A program made the position numbers and the translations under genes. The notes beneath the pieces were generated by a model. It saw only the letters and a list, made by a program, of their open reading frames with translations, made no database searches and had not been told where the DNA came from. Below, one piece after another: positions 12,382-23,828 of a DNA stretch of 64,000 nt. This DNA is from Nymphaea colorata (taxonomy: Eukaryota > Streptophyta > Magnoliopsida > Nymphaeales > Nymphaeaceae): NCBI RefSeq assembly GCF_008831285.2, contig NC_045150.1, positions 15,189,362 to 15,253,361 of the forward strand. Direction: 5' to 3'. Position 1 is the stretch's first letter, and the number at the start of each line of letters is the position of its first letter.

Positions 12382-13445
12382 CATTTCAATGAATCGAGTT
12401 TTTTTTACCGAATTTGACTATAAATTGCTTTATATTTTAAACTTTGATATTTTTATATTTTCTTTTTATGAACAGATATTCATTACACCAAGTTAGTTAA
12501 AATGTTTTAACTGTTACCTTATCAGTTTTTTCAATAAGTTGTTTATGCTCACAATTTGTCATATTTAATTTCTATGTATTCAAGTTGTGTAAAGACGTGT
12601 TGTATTATTTTTACATACATTCTTTGATAAATTCTTCTTTTTTAAATACTCGTCTAAAACAACTAGTATATTGAACATTAATTGGTTTATTGAACAATTA
12701 GGATATTTGACTTTGGTACTTTTTTTTTATATTAACTTTGTATATTGAACATTGATTAGTCTAGTTTTAAATAATAACATATTTTAATTGAATAAACTAC
12801 TATTTAATGTCGATCTTTTATTAAGAATTATAAAATCGGGTGACCCATATTTTTCATTTAAAAAAGACATTATTTAATTTTTTTCTCTCATTTCATTGAG
12901 TTAATTGAAATAATTTGTGCTATATCCATAAAAAAAGTGTTCAATGATATATCGGATAATTTATTAGTCATCTTAGCTTTATTGCAATAGGTGTTTTTTA
13001 CATAAAATTATATTTTAAAACATAATGCGTTTAATATTCTCTATTTACTATAAAACATATTTACTTTAACTTGGTTTTAAAAAAAGTATATTTCTCTAGG
13101 AGTTTCTTTTTCATAATTTTAAAAATGCCCATTTTGTTGAATTTCTTGATTGAAGTTTTTTTATTATTTTCAATTAAATAAATAAATTATTTAAGATATC
13201 CTGCTTAGTTGATGCCTTAACTATAATAGTTTGTTTGATTGCAAAAAAAAATATTAAACATAATATTAATTAATAAATTAATTAGTTTTATATAATATAA
13301 TTTTAAATTTTTTAAGTTAAATGATGTATATAGTAACTATGGGGCTATTATTATATGCAAATCTATGGAAGTTTAGCTCTTAGTTAGATTATACATTTAT
13401 ATAAAATTTATATTTCTTGTATGTCTTGTTGTTAAGTTAGAGTGT
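11943..13445. other. AT-rich intergenic DNA
   Basis: A 79-codon plus-strand frame at 12034-12273 has no recognisable domain and runs into poly-T/A DNA. The rest is very AT-rich, with a (TA)n run at 12344-12379. No LTR or primer binding site for the following copia element was found here. Confidence 0.5.
12344..12379. repeat. (TA)n microsatellite
   Basis: Uninterrupted TA dinucleotides. Confidence 0.95.
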
Positions 13446-14264
13446 TTGTTTAGACCTTTTGTCTACCATGCCATAGGTTGCAACTTCAAAACCTACGGTT
13501 ACCAACTCCAGCGGTTTGGATTCGGATATCAAGTTACAATTAATGTTCCCCATCCTTACCCGTATCCTTACAACTTAAATGTCAGAAATTTTGTGACCAT
13601 TAAGTTGAACCAAACAAACTTTTTGATATGGAAAACTCAGCTGCTTGGTCTCAATGAGAGCCAAGACATGACTGAGTTCATCGAAGGAGAGATGGCTGTG
13701 TCTGAACCCACGATCAAGCATGTCAAGGAAGATGACATGGTGGAGGAACACATAAATCTAGCCTATCAAGCATGGTGAATATCAGATCGTCTATTTCGTG
13801 GATGGATCACTGGCACTCTCACAGAAGAGGTAATGGGCACAATAATCGGGCTTCAGACCTCTAAAGAGGTATGGAACACCCTTATGACACACTTCTCTCA
13901 TAAATGTCAAGAGAGGGAACATTTGCTTGTGCAAAAACTCCAAACATATAAGAAAAGAAGCCTAGCTATTTCAGACTATATCTGTGGTTTCAAGAAAATA
14001 TGTGATGAGCTTGTGGCTATAGGCAAACCAATCGAGGATAATTCCAAAGTCTTTTGGCTTCTTAGTGGATTGGGACAAGAATATGAATTGTTTACCACCA
14101 CTATGATGAAACCTCCAACACCATCTTATATAGATATCGTAGCCCTACTTCAGAGTCATGATACCATGCGAAGTATGTATCATGAGGATACTAGTCACCA
14201 TGCTGCATTTTACAGCAAGAGATACACAAATCCCATGTTTAAACAAAAAATATTAGTTCTTTAA
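13446..14264 (+). pseudogene. copia gag (UBN2-type) remnant
   Basis: Two open segments, 13446-13778 and 13833-14264, lie in the same frame. They correspond to a copia Gag: KLNQTNFLIWKTQLLG near the start is the usual entry to the domain, and EVWNTLMTHFSHK, LQTYKKRSLAISDYI and LLSGLGQEYELFTTTMM follow in the expected order. A TGA at 13776-13778 interrupts the domain after QAW, and a TAA at about 14262 ends it before the zinc knuckle. Gag would form the virus-like particle of the element. The protein is broken and not functional as it stands. Confidence 0.85.
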
Positions 14265-14373
14265 CTCCAAGGGCCGAGAGTTCACACAGGCGGCACAAAC
14301 TGGAAGACAAACTTCACCAAATCAAACAAAGAATGGTGGACGAGGAGAAAACCAAAGCAAGGACAACGGTGTT

Positions 14374-14760
14374 CGCTGTCAAATCTGCCACAAAATGAAT
14401 CACAATGCTGCAAACTATTGGCATTGGTTCAATCACGCCTTTCGAGCCCAGGAGGTACCACATGCACTGGCAGCTATGAAGATAGCTGACGGAAACGATG
14501 ACAAGTGGTTTTCAGATACGGGGGCGTCCGCGCATATAACGTCCGATCAAGGTAGTCTCACAAACTTTACCAAGTACCATGGTAGCAATCAAATTATGGT
14601 TGGAAATGGTGAAAAATTAAATATTACTCATATTGGTAATACGGGCATTCAAAATGGGGAAAGGCGTCTTGCTCTTAACAATGTTCTTGTTGTGCCTCAA
14701 ATTAAGAAAAATCTAGTTTCAGTCAGCCAGTTAACATCGGAATATCCATATATTTTTTAA
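14374..14760 (+). pseudogene. copia zinc knuckle and aspartic protease remnant
   Basis: The frame begins with a degenerate CCHC knuckle, CQICHKMNHNAANYW, in which the last Cys is Tyr, so zinc binding is probably lost. The protease catalytic motif DTGASAH is intact (Asp codon at 14515-14517) and is followed by the typical NVLVVPQIKKNLVSVSQL. This enzyme would cleave the Gag-Pol polyprotein. The frame closes at a TAA (14758-14760) just before the pre-integrase region, where a functional element would read on. Confidence 0.85.
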
Positions 14761-15790
14761 TTTTCTGCTGACGGTTTTTCTGTTAAGGACAAGAGGAACA
14801 ATCGATTAATAGCGTCGGGCAGTAGAACTGGAGATCTCTATGCATTCCAAGAAACCAAGGATCGGCAGCATACAGCCTTCTTCTCCAACAGATTTCGATC
14901 AGTCAATAAAGAGACAGGGCATCAGCTTTTGGGTCATCCTCATTATCAGATAGTTGGTTGTCTTGTTAGCAAAAATAATGTTGAGATGAGTAGACCTCAA
15001 TCAAGACTGTCAATTTGTTCTAGTTGTCAAGTTGACAAGATGTGTCGACTTCCTTTTCTTCCAATAGAGGACTATTCTCAAATTTTTCTTGAGCGAATTC
15101 ATTGTGATTTATGGGGGCCAGCCCCCATCACTTCTACACAACAATTTCGATTCTATGCTATATTTGTTCATGAGGCCACATGGTTTGTTTGGTTATATCC
15201 TCTTCGACACAAATCTGAACTTTGTCAAGTGTTTATGGATTTTCATAAATTAGTTGAACGATAGTTTGAGACAAAGTTAAAATTTTTCCAAACCGATGGA
15301 GGTGAATTCAATAGTCGGGTATTAGAATATTATTTAAAACATAATGGCATTCAACACATCAAGGCATGCCCCAAAATGCCACCACAAAACTGTTTGGCTG
15401 AACGACGTCATCGGTCCATCGTTGAATTAGGCCTCACTATGCTATTTCATGCTCATATACATATGAAATATTGGGTTGATGCTTTTCTAACTGCTGCATG
15501 GTTGATTAATCGGTTGCATACTCCCACTTTACAAATGAAGTCACCATTTGAATGTGTCTTTGGAAAGAAACAAGATTATGCACGTCTTCGCATCTTTGAA
15601 AGTCGATGCTTTCCGTATGTGATAGATTATGCAAAGAATAAATTTGAACCAAGGTCACTACCATGTGTCTTTTTGGGGTATAGTTCTATTCATAAAGGCT
15701 ACGGTGTTTATATCCTCCTACTGGACGTGTATATATTTCATGGCATGTGGTATTTGATGAATCTTACTTCCTGTTTCATAAACCTGGAAT
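14761..15790 (+). pseudogene. copia integrase remnant
   Basis: The pre-integrase region has HQLLGHPHYQIV and ICSSCQVDK, matching parts of the HHCC zinc site. The catalytic core keeps all three acidic residues in recognisable contexts: HCDLWGP (first Asp), FQTDGGGEF (second Asp) and NCLAERRHR (Glu). A TAG at about 15262-15264 splits the core between the first and second Asp. Downstream, FLGYSSIHKGYG marks the usual C-terminal core end; the frame then shifts near 15715, after which the matching sequence continues in another frame. The intact enzyme would insert the cDNA into chromosomes; this copy cannot be translated through. Confidence 0.88.
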
Positions 15791-16196
15791 ATTATTTTCA
15801 AGAGTTGAAAACCAGCTGCAACCTGCCACTTTTAATGATTGGATCGAGCCTCCTTATACCACCCGTGATCCAGCTGGCCCTCATGCTAACTATGAAACTT
15901 CATCTACTCATATGCATCATGAAGAGCTTCCAACGCAAGAATCATCACCAGCTACTATTGCCACTTTGGTTCCTCACAAATCAGACGTGCACACCGAGCC
16001 AGCTTCACCTTTCATGGGCTTAGTCTCAGAGGATTTTCACCCTACTACAGCAGCCTCACCAAATATCATTATAACATCAAGTGCTACTCCTACTGCCTCA
16101 ACTCATGATTCCCAATTATCAAATTCTCATGCCATTGTCACTCGAGCAAAAGCTGGCATTAGGAAGCCATATCCTTGCTATTTTCTCACTGCAAGT

Positions 16197-17741
16197 ATTC
16201 CTTTAGAACCTAAAACAGTGAAGGAGGTCTTAATGCATGATGGATGGGTAGCAGCGATGAAGGAAGAACTTCATGCCCTTGACTATTGCCACACATGAAC
16301 TCTAGTTCCTCGGTAACCAAATATGAACATGGTAAGCACTCGTTGGGTCTTCAAAACCAAGCTGAAAAGTGATGGCACACTAGAACGTCGCAAGGCTAGA
16401 CTTGTAGCACGAGGTTTCAATCAAATACCTGGCATTGACTTTATGGAAACATTTTCTTCAGTCATCAAACCGGCTACCATTCGTATTGTTCTCACTATTG
16501 CCTTGACCAACCGTTGGGACATGAAACAGCTTGGCATCAAAAAATGCATTTCTTCATGGTAACTTAGATCAAACTGTTTTCATTGAGCAACCACCGGGCT
16601 TCATTGACCCTTCCAAGCCAACACACGTATGTCAATTTCACCGGGCTCTGTATGGTCTTCGCCAGGCTCCTCGCGCTTGGTACGATCGGTTTGGCTCATT
16701 TTTGTTAACCAAGGGGTTCTATGCCAGTATCTTTGACTCTTCCCTGTTTGTTTATCAAGAAGGTCGAGGTACTCTCTTTCTCCTCCTTTATGTTGATGAT
16801 ATCATACTCACTGATAGCAATAGTATTCTTCTTCAGCAGTTTGTTCAAGAATTGAGTATTGAATTCGTCATGAAAGATCTCGGTTATCTGCATCACTTTT
16901 TAGGCGTGGAAGTTGTAAAAACCAGATCTGGACTTTTCTTAAATCAAAGGTGTTATGCTTTCAGTCTACTTGAACGTGCAAAATTGCTTGGTTGTGAAAA
17001 TGTCATTACACCATTGGTTCAACATTATCGTACTCCTCCTGATGACGCGCCCTTCACTGATCCCACGTTATTTCGAAGTCTTGTTGGAGGGCTACAATAT
17101 TTGACGTTCACCAGGCCAGACATATCATTTAGTGTTAATTATGTCAATTAGTACATGCAGACCAATAATCACTTTCAGCTTGTAAAACGTATACTTTGTT
17201 ACATTTATGGAACGATTTTTTATGGGTGTACGCTATCTTCTCAAAGTGATTTTAGCCTCCATGCCTTCTCCGATTCTGATTGGGCCAGCTGTCACATTTC
17301 TTGACGCTCTACTACTGGTTATTGCACATTTATTGGTACAAATTGCATCTCTTGGACTGCAAAGAAGCAATCCACCGTAGCTCAATCTACGATTGAAGCA
17401 GAGTATCGATCTATGGCCTTCGCAGTAGCTGAACTTACATGGATTATATATATTTTGAAAGATCTTGGCGTATACATGGCTCATGCTCCAATTCTATACT
17501 GTGATAATATGTCTGCTCTTCAGGTTTCTAATAAACTGGTTTTTCATTCCCGTATAAAACATGTCGCATTAGATTATCACTTTCTTCGAGAGAATATCGC
17601 ACTCGGTCAACTTACAACACAATTTGTACCTTGCTCTCAACAACTTGCTGACATTTTCACCAAAGCGCTCTCAAGTCATCTTTTTTATTCGCTTCGCGAC
17701 AAACTGGGCCTGACTAGAGCCTCGCCCAGTTTGAGGGGGGA
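16197..17741 (+). pseudogene. copia reverse transcriptase and RNase H remnant
   Basis: The reverse transcriptase starts around EPKTVKEVLMHDGWVAAMKE and RWVFKTKLKSDGT, has RALYGLRQAPRAWYDRF, and carries the catalytic box YVDD at 16789-16800. RNase H follows with FSDSDWAS, TIEAEYRSM and LYCDNMSALQ, and ends with DIFTKALSS. Lesions seen: stops near 16296 and 16312; a frameshift at a six-A run (16539-16544), where the frame resumes as NAFLHGNL one base over; a TAG at 17149-17151; and a TGA at 17302-17304 inside RNase H. It is highly recognisable but disabled. Confidence 0.9.
17733..17741 (+). other. polypurine tract of the copia element
   Basis: GAGGGGGGA directly after the RNase H end and directly before a TG dinucleotide is the usual plus-strand primer site next to a copia 3' LTR. 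Confidence 0.8.
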
Positions 17742-18265
17742 TGAAACCGTAACAGGCAATAACAAAAGAAGGAACAACTCACCCACGATCAAATTGAAGA
17801 CTGCATCAATTACAGGAAAAGATGATGCCCAAGGAAATACAGCTACAGTTACAGCCAACGCCCAAACAAATCTAGCGACAGTTATGGATAAAGGCAATAA
17901 TCAAGGAAGAAATCAATTGAACAATAAATCAAAGGATGACTCGACCAGGTTGGAGATTGCAGATGACTCAACCAGGCTAGAGATTGCAGATGACTCGACC
18001 AGGCTGGAGATTGCGTTAGATGATGATCAAATTACAGTTACAAAAGAGGAGGACGGCAAAGGAAAATTACAAATTGTTAATGTACAGCTCACAAGAGAAA
18101 TTATGATGAGAATGTAATCTCTCCTAAAATTAAGGAGAGATGTGAGGTGTAATGCTATAAAAGCTGAAAGGAACCTCTCCATGGACGTAGGTGCTTCTCA
18201 CCGAACCACTTAAATTGGTCTCTCTGTCTCAATTACTTCCGTTTTCTCTCAAAAAATTGCTTCCA
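17742..18265 (+). repeat. probable copia 3' LTR
   Basis: It starts with TGAAACCGTAACAGG immediately after the polypurine tract. It contains a TATA box (TATAAAAG, 18156-18163) and a 9-bp perfect stem (ATCTCTCCT/AGGAGAGAT, 18117-18141). The right end is inferred only from a CA near 18265, because no 5' LTR is available for comparison. The pol reading frame continues through the first 370 bp of it without a stop. Confidence 0.6.
17935..18015 (+). repeat. 27-bp tandem triplication inside the LTR
   Basis: Three units (17935-17961, 17962-17988, 17989-18015) differ at only a few positions. In the frame continuing from pol they encode DDSTRLEIA three times. Confidence 0.9.
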
Positions 18266-19392
18266 ATGACATCACATTACGTCGCTGATGTTAATTTTGA
18301 TAATTGGAAGTGTGTCAGCTCTAATTGCCAACTTGCATATACATGGCTAGAAACAATGACCAGTCATTCCAAAAGAGAGAGAGAGCATATAGTCAAGAAT
18401 AATATTTATTTGTATTATTCAAAATAATGTTTACATGTAATGCACATTGAGAACAGCTCCTTTCAATTCTTTATGGTTGACGTTTCTATATTTAAATGCT
18501 CAATGGTTGAAGTGACCACAACCATCTGTCTTGCCCTTTCAAGATCAGCCCTTTGTAACACAAAATCTAGAACAAAAGTCAATCAGGCAACCTTAGTGTA
18601 GGCTATACATAAAACAGACCAATAGAGGAGTGTCAACTGCAATAAACCCACCAACTAGTTAACAAAATCAATGGATAGTCAAAATAAAAAACTGAACTTG
18701 TTGGTCAATGGTCGCTTGTAAACATGGAACCCAAACATTGATGGTGGCCTTGCCAGCCCCATATTACTTTTTTTTTTTTTGATGAAAAGCATACATTCTT
18801 CTTATTATGTGAAGGTTCTATATTTCAGGATCCAAATGGTCCTAACATATATTATTCAATGCGAGTGTTTTGCATGCCATGGTTTACAGTCTAATGAGTA
18901 GCACCTACAATAATTGAACTAAGGACGTGTCACCAGCATGACACTCAGACCGACCAGCTATGCTACAAGGGTGAGGGAAAGGAAGTGGTTTGACCTCTCA
19001 CGGACCACCAACCTATCGGAAAGATTTTTATTTATTTATTAAATGTCTGGCTGTGTTAGGGATTCCTAGATTTCTCTGTCCAGACCGTTTGGATGGATAA
19101 ATACGGCGGCCCCTCATGACACACCACCCAATGTTTTGCTTTGCCCATCCGATGCGTTGTATTGGGTAGCTGTCTAGATAACAAGATGATTTCAGCTTAA
19201 TTAATTCAAAAACATGATTCACATGAAAAATCATCTTTAATCCATATGTCGTCGTCTAAAAATTTGGATCACAGACTATAAAACAGCCTTTGCACAACAT
19301 CTGGCTTTGTGCAAACTCAGTGATGGAGGGTGAGACCCAAACAAAGGCCTACTTGGAGGAAAAGGTATCGAGCTTAAAGCTGAGAAAGAATA
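18266..19392. other. intergenic, no gene seen
   Basis: Only short frames without domains are present. A poly-T run lies near 18769. The segment at 18890-18990 resembles decayed repeat DNA but was not classified. Confidence 0.4.
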
Positions 19393-19466
19393 TATGTCGC
19401 CGTGTGTCAGCAGAATCTGGTAAAGAATTAACGAACCCCACCTTTGGTGATCGTAAAGGATCTCTC
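19393..19466 (+). repeat. left copy of a duplicated 75-bp segment
   Basis: TATGTCGCCGTGTGTCAGC, then GTAAAGAATTAACGAACCCC, then GTAAAGGATCT. It is followed by (CT)n. About 88% of positions match the segment at 20394-20470, apart from a 5-bp indel. Confidence 0.85.
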
Positions 19467-19554
19467 TCGCTCTCTCTCTCTCTCACCCCTCTCCCTCTCA
19501 CTTTTTGGAAGATATGCTTTCTGCACTTCCTCTTTTCCTCTGCCTTGCTGACCT

Positions 19555-20128
19555 CTCATCGTCCACATCCCCATCCTGGTCTCTCTCACCTACCCGTGAG
19601 TTCACTTTTTCTTCTTGCTACCTGGCCTCCTTTGGTCCTTCAGTTGCGTCGCGCCCACCCCGATCCCTTTGGTCCCTTGGCCCCTCTCCTCGTGCCATTG
19701 CTTTCGTCTGACTTCTTCTTACTGGCCACATCAACACTTTTGACCACTTACAGCGCCTTGATATCAGTTTGGCTAACCAGTGTCCCCTCTGTCTTGTCGC
19801 GGCTGAGTCTCGGATCCATCTTTTTATCTCTTGCCCGTTCTTCTTTAGGGTCATAACTTCTACCTAGCCTTCCCTCGTTAGTAGTCTTTCAAACCCACCA
19901 TCCATTCGTCTTCTGTTCCTCTTTTGTCCTTCCCCCCACCTGTCTGCTTCCTGGGGTCGTGTTTGGAGGTCGTGGTTCATTTCAGCTTGGTGGCGCATTT
20001 GGGAGGAGCGCAACAACAGGGTCTTTAGGGACACATTCTCTTCATCAGATTATGTGGCTCGTCTTGTGCAAGGGGATGTCCAGTTTGCCATTCGGCTAAG
20101 GCGCCGTGGTCCGTCTACAGTTGGGTGA
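19555..20128 (+). pseudogene. LINE (L1-type) ORF2 C-terminus
   Basis: One frame carries the end of a plant L1 reverse transcriptase. REFTFSSCYLASFG and LWSLGPSPRAIAFV precede the Cys-rich zf-RVT region NQCPLCLVAAESRIHLF, and the C-terminal SAWWRIWEERNNRVFRD is a hallmark of plant LINEs. It ends at a TGA at 20126-20128. One in-frame stop follows AIAFV. Everything upstream (endonuclease and the polymerase palm) is missing, as expected of a 5'-truncated LINE insertion. About 140 bp of apparent 3' untranslated DNA leads to the (CT)n array. Confidence 0.85.
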
Positions 20129-20269
20129 CGGTGCCGCTCCTTCTTTCCTCTCTATTCACACCTTTTTTATTTCACTGTGCATTGTATTGTATATTTTCGT
20201 CTTTTTGCGGTTTGCTTTTGCATCTAGGGGACTTCTTGTCCTCCAATTTTGTTATATATTTCCCATTTT

Positions 20270-20470
<201 letters not shown>

Positions 20471-20489
20471 CCTCTCTCTCTTTTTCTTT

Positions 20490-20855
20490 GATTGAGTAGA
20501 CGGGGTGAAGCAAACATCTAGGAGAGAACAACTGAATCACAATATTTCACATTATATATATACATATACATATATAAATGCAGACGCCTACCAGAAAACG
20601 ACTATATCAAAATCTGAAATCTTTCTCGATTTTTTGATTGATTGAGTAAATGGTTTAAGCAAACCTCTATCATAGTACAACTGGATCAAAATCTAAAATC
20701 TCTAATTCTCTCTCCCCCACTTGGATGGGCTTAGGCAGACTCCAGCCAAAACCCAACCGGATCGAAGATCCAAAAGGTTTATCCTTGACAGACCCATTCC
20801 CCTATAACATGGCATGCAACTTAATTTGCCAATTCAAGCAAAACAACATTACATC

Positions 20856-20897
<42 letters not shown>

Positions 20898-20905
20898 TGG
20901 AGTCA
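20490..20905 (+). repeat. degenerate short repeats and a second (CT)n
   Basis: Blocks such as GATTGAGTA, AAGCAAACMTCTA and ACAACTGRATCAAAATCT recur at 20490-20550, partly at 20580-20630, again at 20638-20705, and weakly at 20724-20780. A (CT)n run lies at about 20860-20894. Confidence 0.5.
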
Positions 20906-21503
20906 CAGGAGATGGAAGCTTCAATCCGATATGACATCGTGTATGCCAAAGCAAACCATCATGATTTCATGCATGTCCATTTATAATGGCGACCATTGAT
21001 TTATTAACAGATAACGGCAAACATTCTTTACCCAGACAGGCCGACTGAGGTTTAAAGTTCAGCCACCGCTTAACATATTTGTATGGATCTCTCCGTTAGT
21101 CTCTTCAAGGTCTTCAGGTTTGAAATAAGCTAAGTTTTTCAACCTCTTTAAATTCTCAAACTTCAAAGATGCCCCTTATGCGTTGGCCTCCTCAACGCTG
21201 GAAAGAGTTCAAAATTCTACATAATTTTTACAAGGACCCTACAGTCCCAGACTTGCAAATTAAAGAACAAAATGGAAAAATAGACTTCGGACAACATGAT
21301 AAAAAAATATGGCCTGACTTAACACTATCATTTCACATTATATTGGATTCTACATACATTGATAAGTAATTGCCTAGACCTGGTGACACCGAATTACCCC
21401 GTATAGGCTTCACATGCAGACAGGATAAAGCGCAATGGGGCATGTGCCTGTGCCGGACGCCGACCGAGGGCGGCAAAAGAATGTGAATCTAAAAGGGGGC
21501 ATC
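20906..21503. other. region downstream of the NAC gene
   Basis: This should contain the NAC 3' untranslated region and its poly-A site on the minus strand. I did not find a convincing poly-A signal. No other gene is seen. Confidence 0.4.
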
Positions 21504-23461
21504 CTAGAAGGGCCTCTGCAAGTACATCAACACATCATTGAGGGAAGGGTCCCTTGACAATGGCTGCGTCAATTGGGGGTCTAATTGAGGGAACGAGTTG
21601 TTGTTGCTGCTGTTGAAGAAGTTATCAAAGCTGGAATCGACCCCTCTTTCCCACTCCCTCCACTTGAACTCGCTCTGGACCTCCCGGTCGCAGGCGACCT
21701 CCGGTGGTGACAGCACGTGCTCGGAGCAGCTCGAGTCAGTGTTGAGCCGTGGCAGCGAGTCGGAGCTCTCCATGTGGATCATGTCGGTGGACGGCCGGGG
21801 ATTGGGCCGGGCTCGGGCCGGCTGGATCACCTCTGGTTTTTCATCCTCTAGCATGGAGTACTCCCAGCTGTTGGTATCGGTCTGTTTCCCTTGTACTGGC
21901 ATGTGATGGAAGCCCTTCTTGTTGTAGATTCTACATAGCACCCAATCATCCAGCTGCACAATTTAACAGAAAAATTATTATCAATAATTGATCTCTTCAT
22001 ATGCAGTGATGAACAACACTTTGAAAAGATATTAAAAGATTTTAAGTGTTGGGTACTTTAATTCGTAAAAAATTTTGAACTATTATTGTAAAAAAATAGC
22101 TTGAAAGTGGGTATCGCCGGATTTGGTAGGCAATGATTGGAGAAGCGAGGGATGACAACTTTGAAAGATACCTTTACGTGAAATTTCATAAAAAGCAAGT
22201 TTGAGGTGAGGTGACAGAAAGTTAGATCACTGTCAGTTCTTATTGGTTCACGGATGTTCTCCTATACAGTACTCGTTAGTCGAGTCAAGGTCACGTTTGG
22301 CAGCACATCACGATAACCAAGTTCACGAACTCAGGTTATCAGTTGTGATTTATGACGGTGACGATATTTTTAAGTCACATAAAAAATCAAATAAGGCCAA
22401 CAAAAAAATTCGGTACCGCGGAAATGATTCGGTCACTAGGCGGCCATGTTCATGAAATCGAGCCGTCAAACAAAATAAAAATTCAATAAATTAAAACAAA
22501 ACATAAAGAAAAAAAATTAAAGGGTAGGGATGAGGGAAGCGCTGACGTTAGTGGCGAAGGCTGTATAAAGCTGCAATAATTTATTTGAAAGAATATAATT
22601 AAAAAGAGCCAAGTTGGATCCTTGGTGTCTGTTTTGGCACCAGAAAAATCAGACACAGTTCTTTCGTTTACTTAAAAAAAATCTGAAGTCACGAACTTGG
22701 TCGGAATTTTTTTTTTCTTTTCCCGTTTAAAAAGTGGAGGATAGGGTGAAGGGTGTTTTTTTTATTTTTTTTATTTAGTTTTTATTTTTACTTTTATTTT
22801 ATTTTTGCGGGTGCTTACCCTCAAGCTGTTCTTCTTGCGGGCGGAGCGATCGACATCGGCGAGCCGGTACTCGTGCATGATCCAGTCCGTCTTCTCGCCC
22901 TTGGGGGCTTTCCCCGCGTAGAAGACCAACGCCTTCTTGATCCCCACCGGCTTCGGGTTTCCCACCGGCTTGTCGGCTCCGGTGGCTTTCCAGTAACCGG
23001 AGCCGGCTGCCCTGTTCGGCCTCGACCCGTTCGGATACTTCCTGTCCCTCGGTGAGAAGAAGAACCACTCCTTCTCCCCGTACAGCGCCATCCCTTCAAC
23101 CAAATCGCCCAAAAACAGAGCACAATCCGATCAGCCTAATCCAACACACTAGTTTCTTCAAAAAATTGCGAAAAACTGTATACCGATTCTGAAATTTTGT
23201 TTAACAGAAAACCACAAATCCCCATTTCCAGGCGTCAGAGAAAATTTTGAAATACCATTTTAATCTAGAGAGAGAGAGAGAGAGAGAGAGAGGAGGCGAA
23301 CCTGGTAGCTGCCATGGATCATACTTATAGAGATCAACCTCTGCGATGATGGGCACGGAGATGGGCTGCGACGCGCACTTTCGGCAGAGATAGTGGTACA
23401 CGAGCTCCTCGTCCGTCGGATGGAACCTGAAACCTGGGGGAAGCTGAAGATCAGCCGTCAT
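21504..23461 (-). CDS. NAC2: NAC domain transcription factor, ATAF/NAC2-like (SNAC-A type)
   Basis: Three exons on the minus strand: 23461-23302, 23093-22819 and 21953-21504 (885 nt, 294 residues plus stop). Introns are 208 and 865 nt. Both are GT-AG: the first is phase 1 in Gly54, the second phase 0 between Arg145 and Leu146. These are the usual NAC intron positions. The DNA-binding NAC domain fills residues 7 to about 158. It shows [14 protein letters not shown] (subdomain A), [11 protein letters not shown] (B), [20 protein letters not shown] (C, residues 71-90), [14 protein letters not shown] (D) and [12 protein letters not shown] (E). The C-terminal half is Ser/Asp/Glu-rich and ends [11 protein letters not shown], as in ATAF1/NAC2-type activators. 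Known members act in the nucleus in abscisic acid, drought, wounding and senescence responses. The start is the only upstream ATG in frame with the domain. No lesion is seen, so the gene looks functional. The subgroup is inferred from sequence resemblance. Confidence 0.93.
23265..23292. repeat. (GA)n in NAC intron 1
   Basis: A GA tract lies within 10 bp of the intron 1 donor at 23301. On the coding strand it is a (CT)n run directly after the splice site. Confidence 0.9.
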
Positions 23462-23640
23462 TTTTCTCCTCTCCTCCTCGCCTTCCGCGCAGTAACTTCA
23501 AATCCCAATAAACCACGAGAAATTTCTCCCCTCACCTTCCTCCTGGGACGATCAGTCGATCAAGCAGACCGGATCGTCTCTATTCTCCTTCTCCTTCTGC
23601 CCTACTCTTCATCGAAACTTGATGGTGCGCCCAATGGCAG

Positions 23641-23647
23641 ATTTATA
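23641..23647 (-). promoter_or_regulatory. TATA box of the NAC gene
   Basis: TATAAAT on the minus strand, 180 bp upstream of the ATG. Transcription would be expected to start about 30 bp downstream, leaving a 5' leader of about 150 nt rich in CT. Confidence 0.7.
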
Positions 23648-23742
23648 GAGCGAGGAAGAGGAAAGAGAAAGTGAAGAAAGGAGAGCGGTGGGGCCCGGGG
23701 GAGTGGCGTCACACGCGTCAACGGCCGCCGGGGGGTCTTAAG

Positions 23743-23754
23743 GCACACGTGTGC
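23743..23754. promoter_or_regulatory. palindromic G-box / ABRE
   Basis: GCACACGTGTGC is a perfect 12-bp palindrome around CACGTG, about 100 bp upstream of the TATA box. bZIP (ABF/AREB) and bHLH factors bind this core. Confidence 0.65.
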
Positions 23755-23828
23755 GTATCGCGGCGGGGCATTAGGAAGTCGCGCGAAACGTGTGCTGAGT
23801 GTGGGTCTATTTCCGGCCGACTTTCGAT

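Larger units (their letters stand above)
13446..18265 (+). mobile_element. Ty1/copia LTR retrotransposon, 5'-truncated and decayed
   Basis: Gag, zinc knuckle, protease, integrase, reverse transcriptase and RNase H follow in the copia order on the plus strand. A polypurine tract and a probable 3' LTR come next. Integrase upstream of reverse transcriptase defines the copia superfamily. No 5' LTR and no initiator-Met tRNA primer site were found upstream, and the gag similarity begins next to AT-rich DNA, so the 5' end appears lost. The pol frame is broken by several in-frame stops and at least two frameshifts, so the element cannot be autonomous. The left boundary is approximate and the right end (around 18265) is uncertain. 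Confidence 0.9.

Noticed and set aside
18890-19000. tRNA- or SINE-like words (AATTGAACTAAGGACG, CCAGCTATGCTAC)
   Set aside because: Could not be folded by eye into a tRNA-like structure, and no A box with proper spacing was found.
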